From the NCBI GenBank assembly GCA_002421605.1, contig DISJ01000018.1:1-64000 (forward strand): a stretch of DNA of 64,000 nt. Direction: 5' to 3'. Below are positions 24,095-33,338 of the stretch, piece by piece (the first letter of the stretch is position 1; each line of letters opens with the position of its first letter). Below the pieces are notes generated by a model, which was not told the origin of the DNA, searched no databases, and was given only the letters and a program-made list of their open reading frames with translations. The translations under genes and the position numbers were made by a program. This stretch comes from Rhodobacteraceae bacterium UBA6213. GTDB taxonomy: Bacteria; Pseudomonadota; Alphaproteobacteria; Rhodobacterales; Rhodobacteraceae.

Positions 24095-27000
24095 CTATCC
24101 TCGTAGCTCTGCTTCCCGATTAGCTTCCCCTCTTTCTTCTTGCACAATACGTGTGGTTAGGTTCCGGACGCAGTCGTTGGCCCATTTTCTAACTATTGGG
24201 TTTTGGTTGTTCCTTAGGCTCTCAAAAAGCGGAACTAGGGGTTTTAATCGAGAAGAAAACGGCCCCCAACTTACTCCGGAAAGCAATCTGCTATAGATTC
24301 CTCCAAGCTGAGAAACGTCGGATGCATAGGTTTCTATCAACGAAATAAATTGGGCGTTCCAAAAAAGGCTGCTCTCGTCTCCTTTTTCGACAAGCTCGAC
24401 CCATTCAAGCACGAATTCAAGCCGCTCTTTGGGCTTCTCACTTATCCAATTCAGATAAACTTCCTCGGGGAGATCATTCAGAATTCCTGCATGACCGGGC
24501 GTTCGATCCGAACCTTTTATTAGGTTATGTAACCGCCACTTTGCTAGGGCATCTGCATTGTCAAATGCAACCAGCACTCTGTTCCAAACCAAGGCGGGAT
24601 CGTACTGCACGGCGAGTAATAAAACTTTGCGCGCCGCATCATCCATTTTCAGCTGAACGTTATGTTCCGCTTTGGTTGCCAGTTCCAGCGAGCGATCACA
24701 AAGAGCTTCAACGAACGCGTCGTCCACCTGATCCGAACTAAAGAGTTTTTCAATGCTTGTTTCCCAATGATGGGCGTCCATTACCCCGATGGCGTCAACG
24801 GAGAAAATTTCGGGATGAGAACAAAGCTCTTTAACATAAGATGCTTTTTCCGCAAAACTTTCGGGTTGTCCGTATCTGTACATAAAAACCAAGTCCAAGG
24901 CGGACCATATTCCTTGCGGTCCTGTTTGTTTGATTGCATCTGCGAGCGGTCGGATAGTCTCGAAGTCATGATCATCAAAGCCGCGGCCGCAACTCAGCGT
25001 CGCGGCATGGCGTGGATCGCACAGACCATCCGTAACTAACCGGGCAACGCGTAATGCAATTTCAGAATCCATTTGAGCCGCTGAAAACAACGAAATTGCG
25101 TGTCCGTCTAGTTCAGGCGCGCTCAAAGCAAGCTCCAAGCAGGCCATTCCGGTACCGCGAGACCGACCAAAGCCCCCAGATATCATGCCACAAAATGTTT
25201 TTAGGCATATTACCGTTTTTGTTGGGGGGCGAAGCGCCGCACAAGCCAAACCTATCAATGCTTCGGGATCCTCAACATGACTGGCCAGCGCATGTCCAAG
25301 CGCCCAAGCGCTGTTGAATTCACCACGAACAACTTTGCCAACTAACTCTGAGTTGTCTTTCGCGTCGCTTGAAAGAGTGGAGACAATCTCGCGAATGCAA
25401 TTTATTGCATACTCATGGTCTGTGTCGCTCTCGGGGTCATACTGGACACTTATATCGTAAAAGTCGCCAGGCCACCCTCCGGACAAAAGCAACAACTGGT
25501 CCAATTTGGAGTCTGGAAACAACTCGTCATACCAGTCACGCACCTGAGTGACATAGTCCGTCGGAGCTTCATTGCTGTCGAAGAAAAACCATTGGTTTAT
25601 AGACTTGATTGGTTTGGCCCATGCAGGGTTTTTCTCAATAACCTTCGTTACTTGGCTTCGTAGATTATCAAAAATATTGGGGTACGAAAGTAACCCGCGA
25701 ATACTGTCTCCAAGAAGCGAAGTAGCCCTTTCATATGTCTCGGCGTTCGCTTCCAACGCGATATCTGTAAGTCGATCAATCGCTGCGTTATAGAAATCGA
25801 AAATATCTTGATAGATTGCGGGTTGCCAGTCTTGGAGGGCTGGCTCTGCGCCAATCCGTTCGTTGCCACCAGACCTTGAAAAGAGACCCGTTTCCAGCAT
25901 CTTGCCGAGCGCATCAATGCAAACCGACCTTACTCTGGCATCTTCATGCTTCAGCCCAGCATCTAAGATCGCTAGTCGTCTTGTTGGTTCAACCTCAGTG
26001 CCTGATAGACGCAGTTGAAACAGTCCAACAAATTGACCGTGAGCATTGTTCCCCCAATTTTCGTTCTCCGCCGCGGCTAGTTTCAGCAAAAGATGGGCCG
26101 CCTGCTCGAAACTCTGGTCCCGAAAAACAAGCTTCTCTAACGCCCAAACTGTATTGCGGCGGCCGTCTCTGAACGCCAAAAGCTCATCGATTGACAAGTG
26201 TGAAAGGAATTTCACAAAAGTAGCCATTGCCAGATCGGGTTCCAGATGAACTAGCCGATCCATGAATTTAGAACCTTCGTCTGTGTTGAGCACATCGATA
26301 TTTGGGATAACTGTTTCGACAATGCTTAACGCAAGACCAGCAACACGATGATCGAAGCTAAGCCACCTCAACCTCCCAAGCAATCTGAAGCGCAAGTCGG
26401 TGTCGACGTTCTCAAATAGCCGGGTAAGTTCGCCATCTGGCGAGGTGTCAAGCAATTGAACCGCTAGCCTTACTGCCAGTGGATGTGGACGCGCCTCCGC
26501 AAAGTCCCCCACTCTCCCAACAATCCCGCGATCACCAAAGACTGCCAAACTTCGAAAAACTTCTTTGGTCGATGTTTCCATAAAGCTTGCCAATTGCTCT
26601 AGTTCAAACTGCCGTTCTCCTTCCACACCAACGAGTGTAAATAGGCTTAAAAATTGCAGCGCTCGAAGGGCTTTTGCATCCTCCTTATCTCTCCCCCAGA
26701 CAATCCGATCCACCAATGCATCAACCGAAACGAGCGCTGCGTCACCGATCTCCGCTGCCTCGGCTGCAACGAGAGCCATTCTGGGAAAACCTTGAGCTAG
26801 GTCCCGAATGAAGCCTATGTCATTCTTTGCATTAGGATAGGGACTGCCCTCTACAATCTTGCTAATAAGGTCATCTGAAGCAGGCAGTAGTTCGATGACA
26901 AGGTTTCCATGGACGCCTTGAGACCGCGTTTCCACATCTAAAGTTATCAGTCGGACTTTGGAACCCTTTCTTTGAGTTTTTCTGAACAAGTCGGTGTGAT

Positions 27001-27985
27001 AACTGTCAGGGCAATCATCGACGATCAGGATGCTTTCGGCTCCGCTCGAGACCAAATTCAAAGCAAGGCTGCCAAGACGTTGAGAAACGTCTTCAAAGTC
27101 GCAAAATACCACTGACGACGTATCGAGCGTTGGGCAGCCATCATCTGAATTCGAGAATAGTTCATGAACGACGCGTGTCTTGCCAAAACCTGACGGACCA
27201 ACAACACGAACAGAATTTCGACCGGAAGCGAAGAAATGTTCAATCGCTGTTTGAAGCTGCTTAAAATTGATCGTTTCTTTATCGATCCCTAGCTCAGATC
27301 TTAAAGCTCGGGCGGTGTTTCCTGTGAGGCGGAATCGTGGTTCTTCGCTGGTTTGGAACGCCACCTGCGATATGTCGCCAACTTGAGACCATAGGTCGAA
27401 TGACTGCAGGCCACCAAGGTCTACTTCTTGTAGAATGCTGTTTAGCCACAACGCAATTGCCGGGTGAGTGGATGTCCAGTCCGATAGCTTATTCGCGTCA
27501 TAGATCCGAATACTTGACAACAAATCCGGATTTTTACGTGTAGCCCTTATGCCTTCTTTGATTTTGTTGACCCGGGCCGTGACTTTTGTGCCGACTACGG
27601 CGCTGCCCGTAACGATAATGTAGGCACCGCTTGCAACTAAGGCTTCTTCCAGTGCCTCGTTTAGTTCAGCAGGATTGTCCGCGGTTCCTGTCCCCTTTTT
27701 CCAAGTTTCTTTCTTGCAGCCGGCGGGACCAGGATCACTTCTCTTACATTGAAAAATTGTATGCCTACTAGGCAGGTAGTCTGTCTCGTTTACACCCCCT
27801 CTCCACGAGACGCGTCCGTCTTCGCCTCCGTCGGGTATGTGTATTTGCGTTGGGACATTGACATCCCTCAATGGGATGCCATTCTTCAACATTTCAGCTT
27901 TCGCAAGCCTGCGGAGTAACTCCACTAGCAAGTGCTCATCTAGACGCTGGATTTGTTCCGGTGAAATCTCTAGGAAAGAAACCAT
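24095..27985 (-). CDS. Large STAND-type NTPase with N-terminal nuclease-like domain (Avs-like defence candidate)
   Basis: A 1296-residue protein in DNA clearly more A/T-rich than its surroundings. Residues about 1-190 have a PD-(D/E)XK-like core: PDGGEDGRVSW (52-61), then TIFQCKRS (QCK at 79-81). A P-loop NTPase follows: GPSGFGKT (263-270), Walker B LIVDD (320-324) and an NB-ARC/STAND-like helical part. The remaining 800 residues form an alpha-helical, HEAT-like C-terminus with no named domain, probably the sensor. The nuclease-NTPase-sensor order matches antiviral STAND (Avs) proteins. It stands alone, 127 bp from a convergent nucleotidyltransferase gene and about 500 bp from an att-like tRNA scar. 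Confidence 0.75.
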   Translation of the reverse strand: MVSFLEISPEQIQRLDEHLLVELLRRLAKAEMLKNGIPLRDVNVPTQIHIPDGGEDGRVSWRGGVNETDYLPSRHTIFQCKRSDPGPAGCKKETWKKGTGTADNPAELNEALEEALVASGAYIIVTGSAVVGTKVTARVNKIKEGIRATRKNPDLLSSIRIYDANKLSDWTSTHPAIALWLNSILQEVDLGGLQSFDLWSQVGDISQVAFQTSEEPRFRLTGNTARALRSELGIDKETINFKQLQTAIEHFFASGRNSVRVVGPSGFGKTRVVHELFSNSDDGCPTLDTSSVVFCDFEDVSQRLGSLALNLVSSGAESILIVDDCPDSYHTDLFRKTQRKGSKVRLITLDVETRSQGVHGNLVIELLPASDDLISKIVEGSPYPNAKNDIGFIRDLAQGFPRMALVAAEAAEIGDAALVSVDALVDRIVWGRDKEDAKALRALQFLSLFTLVGVEGERQFELEQLASFMETSTKEVFRSLAVFGDRGIVGRVGDFAEARPHPLAVRLAVQLLDTSPDGELTRLFENVDTDLRFRLLGRLRWLSFDHRVAGLALSIVETVIPNIDVLNTDEGSKFMDRLVHLEPDLAMATFVKFLSHLSIDELLAFRDGRRNTVWALEKLVFRDQSFEQAAHLLLKLAAAENENWGNNAHGQFVGLFQLRLSGTEVEPTRRLAILDAGLKHEDARVRSVCIDALGKMLETGLFSRSGGNERIGAEPALQDWQPAIYQDIFDFYNAAIDRLTDIALEANAETYERATSLLGDSIRGLLSYPNIFDNLRSQVTKVIEKNPAWAKPIKSINQWFFFDSNEAPTDYVTQVRDWYDELFPDSKLDQLLLLSGGWPGDFYDISVQYDPESDTDHEYAINCIREIVSTLSSDAKDNSELVGKVVRGEFNSAWALGHALASHVEDPEALIGLACAALRPPTKTVICLKTFCGMISGGFGRSRGTGMACLELALSAPELDGHAISLFSAAQMDSEIALRVARLVTDGLCDPRHAATLSCGRGFDDHDFETIRPLADAIKQTGPQGIWSALDLVFMYRYGQPESFAEKASYVKELCSHPEIFSVDAIGVMDAHHWETSIEKLFSSDQVDDAFVEALCDRSLELATKAEHNVQLKMDDAARKVLLLAVQYDPALVWNRVLVAFDNADALAKWRLHNLIKGSDRTPGHAGILNDLPEEVYLNWISEKPKERLEFVLEWVELVEKGDESSLFWNAQFISLIETYASDVSQLGGIYSRLLSGVSWGPFSSRLKPLVPLFESLRNNQNPIVRKWANDCVRNLTTRIVQEERGEANREAELRG

Positions 27986-28459
27986 TGATCTACGCCTATT
28001 TTTCCAAACTAGAAAAGAAGTGTAGTGCGCGCCGTTCTCACTGTCTTTTCCTTAGTGGCGACCTTCAACCTAAAGCTGAAACAAGCATGAATTCTTTTCG
28101 GTGAAGAAGTCAAGTAAGGCTTAGGTCTGGGTCTGCTGAAAGCCTGGCAATGACGTTCCAGTTACCTGCCATTGGTGCAGGCCGCAGCGAACGAGCGCAT
28201 TCCGCCCAAAGCGCCGACTGATGCATTCGCCGCTGAAGCAAACCGGGCAGAGCGATTGCTCGCGGTATTTGATCATACTTCGGCAGGGGTGAGGACCGGC
28301 CACATCAACGTCACATCAACCTGCGACTGCGGGCTTCGCGTTGGTTTTGCACGTGAATCCGAGTGATTGCTGGTGTATGCAACGGCGAAAACCATGCCAA
28401 AGCAAAGGGTTGCCACGTAAGTAGTTGGTTTTGCTAACTTAATGGAATCACAAGACTTT
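27986..28459. other. Intergenic stretch between Avs-like gene and tRNA scar
   Basis: No ORF with a recognisable motif. It holds the promoter of the minus-strand Avs-like gene and probably decayed element-end sequence leading to the tRNA fragment. Confidence 0.45.
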
Positions 28460-28507
28460 CGGCTCATAACCTGAAGGTCACAGGTTCAAATCCTGTCCCC
28501 GCAACCA
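28460..28507 (+). tRNA. 3' fragment of initiator tRNA-fMet (CAT anticodon), att-site scar
   Basis: The 48 bases run from the 3' side of the anticodon stem through CTCATAA, the T-arm GGTTCAAATCC and the acceptor end CCCCGCAACCA, including encoded CCA. The order matches the 3' half of initiator tRNA-fMet. The D-arm and 5' acceptor strand are missing, and the anticodon stem carries mismatches, so it is not a working tRNA. Such 3' halves are left or duplicated when an element integrates into a tRNA gene. Confidence 0.75.
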
Positions 28508-28603
28508 AATTCTCTAACCTTTCCAAATGGTTAGAATCCGACAAAAACACTTGTGTATGACCCGCGCGAAAACGAGTCAACGCCAAGTCAACGTTTTGCA
28601 AGT

Positions 28604-28628
28604 CCCCCTGAAACTCAGGGGGCTTTTT
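28604..28628 (+). terminator. Rho-independent terminator after the tRNA fragment
   Basis: CCCCCTGA / TCAGGGGG stem with a 3-nt loop followed by CTTTTT. It probably belonged to the fMet tRNA transcription unit. Confidence 0.8.
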
Positions 28629-28710
28629 GCGTTTGGGCGTGTTCGGCGCTGCGCCGCATAAGCCACGGTTGAAACCAGCGCTTCGATCCAGTATATGACT
28701 CAGTCATACC

Positions 28711-28791
28711 GTAAGCGCTGTTCCGATCACACCGTGGCGGGGTAATTCCACGGCAGCAGCGCGTCGATTTGGCTCTGTTTGGCGAAGTTGA
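28711..28791 (-). pseudogene. IS66-family transposase 3' remnant with terminal repeat
   Basis: In one minus-strand frame the last 20 codons read FAKQSQIDALLPWNYPATV then stop (28727-28729), which is the conserved C-terminus of IS66 transposases. Just outside lies GTAAGCGCTG (28711-28720), an IS66-type terminal inverted-repeat start. The rest of the element is gone; the next gene follows directly. Confidence 0.7.
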
Positions 28792-28792
28792 T

Positions 28793-29782
28793 TCAGCCAA
28801 GCAGCCGGGCAGCCATTCTTGCCGCCGACATGTCAGCCACAGCGACGTAGGGCATTGACCGTTTCAAGCCGCCTATGCTGACAAGTTCGTTCTGCAAGTA
28901 GCTGACGTCGGTCGTGGTGAGGGAGAGATTGCCGCAATATGGCCGTTGTGTCTGGATAAAATCCCAGGTCGCACGCGCTGCGGGCTCGTCGAAATCGTGC
29001 TGCGCAGTCTTGCGGGCGGCGAGGAATGCGTCCTGCGCCTCCGGAGTCATAAGGTGGTTGTAGAGTGCCCCGTAGGCAGCCATCACCGCGACGAGCTCTT
29101 CGTTCTTGTCGCGGATCACGGCGTCCGAGGCGAAAGCCGTCTGGAAAGTGATGTTCGGCAGTGCTTCCCACATGTTGCCGCCGCTGACAACCGTCAGCCT
29201 GTTGCTGTCGCGAAGGTGCGAAATACTCGCGCAACAGGCGTCGGCTTTGCCCATGGCCACCGCCCTATAACACTGATCGTTGCTTCCCATATCGACGAAA
29301 TTCACCCGGTTGGCATCGACCCCTTTGGCATTGAGAAGCATCAGCATCAGCGCGTGCAGCAAACCGAAATTCGGGCCGACTGCAACGACCTTGCCCTGAA
29401 GGTCATCCAGCGTGCCAATGCTGCCAGGCTGCGCAAATACCGTCATCGCAGCCTTTCTCATGCCCGCGCCGACGATCTTGACGCTGGCGCCTTGCTCGAT
29501 GCGTGCGAGCACCTTGTTGTAGCCCGACACCATGCAGAGGTCTGCCTTGCCGGCGCAAATTGCATCGAACGGGCCGGAAACTCCTTCGGCCTCGACGATC
29601 TCTGCCTTTGCACCGAACAGCTTCAGATATCCCAGTCGCTCCATCAACAGGTTGAGTGTGGCATTCTCCAGCCACGGGTTGCTGGCGATTCTGATACACG
29701 ACCGCGGGCGCGCCACCTGTGGCGCCACAGGCGTGGTCTCGGGCAAAACCTGAAAATTTTTATCACCTGAATTGGGAGGCAA
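28793..29782 (-). CDS. NMT1/NitT-TauT-type substrate-binding protein
   Basis: A 329-residue protein of the SsuA/NMT1 periplasmic-binding fold: IRIASNPWLENATLNLLMERLGY at the N-terminus, FDAICAGKADLCMVSGYNK and TLDDLQGKVVAVGPNFGLLHALM, all typical of sulfonate- or nitrate-type ABC receptors. No ABC permease or ATPase is nearby. The reading frame opens with TTG at 29782, has no signal peptide and no good ribosome site, so the true N-terminus may lie upstream in a shifted frame or have been lost. The 3' end abuts an IS66 scar. The ligand is unknown. Confidence 0.7.
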   Translation of the reverse strand: MPPNSGDKNFQVLPETTPVAPQVARPRSCIRIASNPWLENATLNLLMERLGYLKLFGAKAEIVEAEGVSGPFDAICAGKADLCMVSGYNKVLARIEQGASVKIVGAGMRKAAMTVFAQPGSIGTLDDLQGKVVAVGPNFGLLHALMLMLLNAKGVDANRVNFVDMGSNDQCYRAVAMGKADACCASISHLRDSNRLTVVSGGNMWEALPNITFQTAFASDAVIRDKNEELVAVMAAYGALYNHLMTPEAQDAFLAARKTAQHDFDEPAARATWDFIQTQRPYCGNLSLTTTDVSYLQNELVSIGGLKRSMPYVAVADMSAARMAARLLG

Positions 29783-30113
29783 GATCTTGCTTTCGTTAAT
29801 TGCTCAAGTTCCTGGATCGCCTTGAAATCGACGAAGAATCGGCTGATGGCAGGCATCCAGGGAGTCTCCCGAGAAGTGTGCTGAAGTCTGGATGCATAGC
29901 CAATTCGATTGCTTTCATGCGCTATCGAATAATGCACCGGGTCCCGGGTAATCCAGAGATTGACGAAATGAATGCAACTGCTGCGGGAATACTCGCAACG
30001 AAAGCGATTACCATTAAAACCTATACCCTGCGATCATTTCTGATTGGCGAGCGGGGGGGGGCGGCAACCTATCAAGTTCGGGCGGGGTTCCTGCGAGAAG
30101 GGGCAAAATCATC
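29783..30113. other. Intergenic region between divergent transport genes
   Basis: A 331-bp interval between the minus-strand binding protein and the plus-strand MFS gene. It contains a G-run (about 30053-30060) and no supported ORF. It presumably holds divergent promoters. Confidence 0.4.
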
Positions 30114-31355
30114 GTGTGGTCGTCTGTCAGGCCAGACCAGGTGTCCCGCAATCGTGATCGGACGCTTGCAGGCGATCTGCTGCGCTATCTCGTTGGGCGA
30201 TTCCTGTGGGTCACAGCTACGCAGATCGTCAACGTCGCGCTGGGCTGGCATGTATATGAACAAACCAAGAGCCCGCTCGCGCTCGGGTTTGTTGGCCTGG
30301 CGGCCTTCACGCCCAAGTTGGTGCTGACGCTGGCGGCAGGGATGGTTGCGGACCGCGGGGACCGGCGGCTTGTTCTCGCTGCCAGTCTGGCAATTAACGC
30401 ATTTGTCGCGGTAGCACTTGGCGTTCTCGCCGCGACAGCGCAGTTGCCGGTAGTCTGGGTCTATCCGTTCATTGTCCTCATGGGGATTTCCCGTAGCTTC
30501 ACAGGTCCGGCAGCACAGGCACTTGTTCCCTCGCTTGTTCCGCGCGCCGAATTGAGCCGGGCGGCTGGCATGACGTCGACTGTCACCAAGGTGGCCACCA
30601 TCGTCGGCCCGGCGTTTGGAGGGGCAATCTACATGCTTGCCCCCTGGGCTCCTTTCATCTGCAGCGCGTCATTCTTCGCACTGGCGGTGGCGCTCAATCT
30701 GGCTATTCGCACATGCGCGCCAGTTGCGGCAAAGCCGCCGATCGAGCTTTCCGAAACGCTTGAAGGTATCCGCTATGTCGCTCGTCACCCGGTCATACTG
30801 GGGGCAATTTCGCTCGATCTCTTCTCGGTTCTGCTTGGTGGCGTGACGGCACTCCTGCCGATTATTGTAAGCGAGTTGCTCGAAGCTGGACCTGCGACTT
30901 TAGGTTTGCTGCGCTCGATGCCATCGGCTGGCGCGATGGTGGTGGCTTTGGCTATTTCGTGGAAACCGATCCGGCGGCGCGCGGGCAAAACGCTTCTCGC
31001 CGCAACAGCGATCTTCGGGCTTGCTACAATCGGCCTTGCGTTCTCAACCAACGTGGTCTTCACCTCGTCGCTGTTGTGGCTGATCGGGGCATCTGATGTG
31101 GTCAGCGTCGTTATTCGCCAGACATTGGTGCTGGCCGACTCGCCAGACGAGATGCGCGGACGCGTCGCTGCGGTAAACATGCTTTTCGTGGGCACTTCCA
31201 ACGAGTTGGGCGAATTTGAATCAGGCGTGACGGCGGCACTGTTCGGCCTTGTGCCGGCGATCTTGATTGGCGGCGTGGGCACAGTCTGTGTTGTGCTGTT
31301 TTGGGCCATGCTATTCCCGGAGCTCAGACAGCGTGATCAGCTTGTATGCGCCTGA
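30114..31355 (+). CDS. MFS transporter (MFS_3, EntS-like)
   Basis: A 413-residue protein with about 11-12 transmembrane helices. The cytoplasmic loop after helix 2 has the MFS motif A variant AAGMVADRGDRRLVL. The second half repeats the pattern (DEMRGRVAAVNMLFVG), typical of MFS_3 exporters. The start is GTG at 30114, with GAGAAGGGG upstream. The AhpD-like gene follows on the same strand 124 bp later, and a second MFS protein of the same type is encoded at 32054-33316. It probably exports or takes up a small organic compound; the substrate is not evident. Confidence 0.85.
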   Translation: MWSSVRPDQVSRNRDRTLAGDLLRYLVGRFLWVTATQIVNVALGWHVYEQTKSPLALGFVGLAAFTPKLVLTLAAGMVADRGDRRLVLAASLAINAFVAVALGVLAATAQLPVVWVYPFIVLMGISRSFTGPAAQALVPSLVPRAELSRAAGMTSTVTKVATIVGPAFGGAIYMLAPWAPFICSASFFALAVALNLAIRTCAPVAAKPPIELSETLEGIRYVARHPVILGAISLDLFSVLLGGVTALLPIIVSELLEAGPATLGLLRSMPSAGAMVVALAISWKPIRRRAGKTLLAATAIFGLATIGLAFSTNVVFTSSLLWLIGASDVVSVVIRQTLVLADSPDEMRGRVAAVNMLFVGTSNELGEFESGVTAALFGLVPAILIGGVGTVCVVLFWAMLFPELRQRDQLVCA

Positions 31356-31479
31356 CGGCAGTCCGCGCAAAGAGCCAGAAAACACCGCACAAAGACTTAT
31401 CCCTCCGGAAAGAGGTTCAATTGGCGCTGGTCGCGCGAAGTTGCGAGCATGTCTCGGAAATAGCGCGAAAGGGCACAGC

Positions 31480-32010
31480 ATGGCGCAGGATCGACTCGAG
31501 CGGATCGACCCCGAATTTGCCACTAGCGAGCAGAAGCGGGTCATTGCGCTATTAGGCGAGGGCAGGGGGCGGGTTCCCACGCCGTTCAATATCTGGCTCC
31601 ACGATCCTGTTCCCGCCGAGGGAATGCACATCATAGGCACTCACATCAAGGCGTCGCCGGTGCTGAGCGAGGCCGAAAGCGAGGTCGCCACCCTCGCAAC
31701 AGCTGTTTTCTGGAACGCACCTTATGTTGTAGCCAATCACCAACGGCACGCGCTGAAGGTTGGGGTGCCCGAGTCTGTGGTTGACGCCATTATGGCAAAG
31801 CACAGGCCTGAATCGCTCACGGGGCGTTTCGGCACGATTTGCGAAGCGGTCGCCGACATTCTCTCTGGCGGGGTAATCGACGAGGCGCAATTCGTCCGGT
31901 ATGTGGCCGAGCTAGGCCGCGCAGCAATTGCTGAACTCATCATTATTGTCGGCTATTTCACCTCGGTATCGCTTGCGATGAACTTTCACGCGTTGCAGCC
32001 CAAGGGGTAG
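31480..32010 (+). CDS. AhpD-like/carboxymuconolactone decarboxylase-family protein without CxxC
   Basis: A 176-residue helical protein starting MAQDRLERIDPEF. FNIWLHDPVPAEGM, FWNAPYVVANHQRHALKVGVPE and LAMNFHALQP give the CMD/AhpD fold. The usual Cys pair in the E...CxxC(x)H motif is absent (NAPYVVANH), so peroxidase-type redox chemistry is unlikely and a decarboxylase-like or unknown role is more plausible. It lies between two MFS genes and may act on the compound they move. Confidence 0.7.
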   Translation: MAQDRLERIDPEFATSEQKRVIALLGEGRGRVPTPFNIWLHDPVPAEGMHIIGTHIKASPVLSEAESEVATLATAVFWNAPYVVANHQRHALKVGVPESVVDAIMAKHRPESLTGRFGTICEAVADILSGGVIDEAQFVRYVAELGRAAIAELIIIVGYFTSVSLAMNFHALQPKG

Positions 32011-32053
32011 CAGGCAGCCGCGCCAAACTCCGAACCTTTACGGGCGAATGCCA

Positions 32054-33316
32054 TTAATCGGCATGCTGCACCCGTTGTGCGGCGCGACGGATTGGCCAGA
32101 TCAGTAAAACGAGAACCAGAAGCAATGCGCCGGACGATACCAGCACGGCGCGATCAAGGCCGATCTGGTCGGCCGCATAGCCAATACCCAAGGCGCCGAG
32201 TGCCGGGCTTCCGCGGGCGATAAGGCCAAATGCGCTGAGTGCGCGCCCGCGAAGGGCATCCGGTGTGGTGATCTGCACAAAGGTCTGGGCGGCAACAAGG
32301 CTACGCGTGATCAAAGCGCCAAGCAGAACGACCGAAGCCACCGCCAACCAGGGTTCGCGCGTTTGGGTTAGAACAATGGCCACTATCGCGCCGCCGCCCC
32401 ACCAGACAAGCGCCATGGAAAGAATGCGCGCCGCGGAGGTGCGACCGACGGTGAGGCCAGCGACCATGGCGCCGACAGAAGCCGCGCTGGTGAGCAGCGC
32501 AAGCCCGGCGGCACCTTGTTCAAAGCTTCTGGCGGCGACGGCAGGCAGAAGCTCCATCACCGAACGAGCCAGCGACCCTCCGAAGAGCAACGTCAGCAAG
32601 ATCAACCGCAACGCTTGTGCGTGAAGGACGTAGGCAAAACCCTCGACCATCTCGGTCAGAAAGGGCAGCTTTAATTTGGCGCCCGGCCTGGGGGCAAGCC
32701 TGATCCTGAGCAGCACCAGAACAAACAATACTGTCACCGCGGCATTTGCCACGAATACCCATAGAATGTCCCAGTGCAGGATCATCGCTCCGGCGATCGC
32801 GGGACCGATTAGCCGGGCAAGGTTGACGTTGACCGAATTCAAGCCGACCGCAGTGCTCATTTCTTCGCGCGCGACCATTTGCTGGACCATTGCGAAGCGC
32901 GATGGCTGCGTGGCGGCCGTCAACATTCCCTGAAGCGAAATCAGTACGACGACCCCCATTAGGCCCAGCAGACCGAATGCAAGCAGCACGGCCATTAAAA
33001 CCGCAAGCAGCGCCGAAAGCGATTGCGATGCGATGTTCATCTTTAGCCGATCCCAGCGGTCAGCGGCGACCCCGGCAAAGGGTGCAATGGCGACCACCGG
33101 CAACAGGTCGCCCGCAGCGACGATCCCCACCCAGAAGGCCGAATGTGTCCAGTCCCAGACTAGCCAACTGCAGGCGATGCGCTGCATCCAAGTACCGGTA
33201 AGTGAAAGACCGTTGCCAAGAAAGAAAACGCCGAACTGGCTGCCCAAAAGCACGCGCAGGGGAACAGGAATTTGGCGGGTGATTGGCACGGGCCTCGCTC
33301 TTTCGGTTGTTAGCAA
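32054..33316 (-). CDS. MFS transporter (MFS_3 type)
   Basis: A 420-residue polytopic protein with MFS motif A after helix 2 (AGVAADRWDRLKMN) and its repeat in the second half (DALRGRALSAFGLIARG). The same protein class as 30114-31355 but clearly diverged. It opens with TTG at 33316; a GTG near 33292 is an alternative. It lies 22 bp downstream of the aldehyde dehydrogenase stop, so the two are probably one operon on the minus strand. Confidence 0.85.
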   Translation of the reverse strand: MLTTERARPVPITRQIPVPLRVLLGSQFGVFFLGNGLSLTGTWMQRIACSWLVWDWTHSAFWVGIVAAGDLLPVVAIAPFAGVAADRWDRLKMNIASQSLSALLAVLMAVLLAFGLLGLMGVVVLISLQGMLTAATQPSRFAMVQQMVAREEMSTAVGLNSVNVNLARLIGPAIAGAMILHWDILWVFVANAAVTVLFVLVLLRIRLAPRPGAKLKLPFLTEMVEGFAYVLHAQALRLILLTLLFGGSLARSVMELLPAVAARSFEQGAAGLALLTSAASVGAMVAGLTVGRTSAARILSMALVWWGGGAIVAIVLTQTREPWLAVASVVLLGALITRSLVAAQTFVQITTPDALRGRALSAFGLIARGSPALGALGIGYAADQIGLDRAVLVSSGALLLVLVLLIWPIRRAAQRVQHAD

Positions 33317-33338
33317 ATTCGCTGGCGCTCCACTGCCC

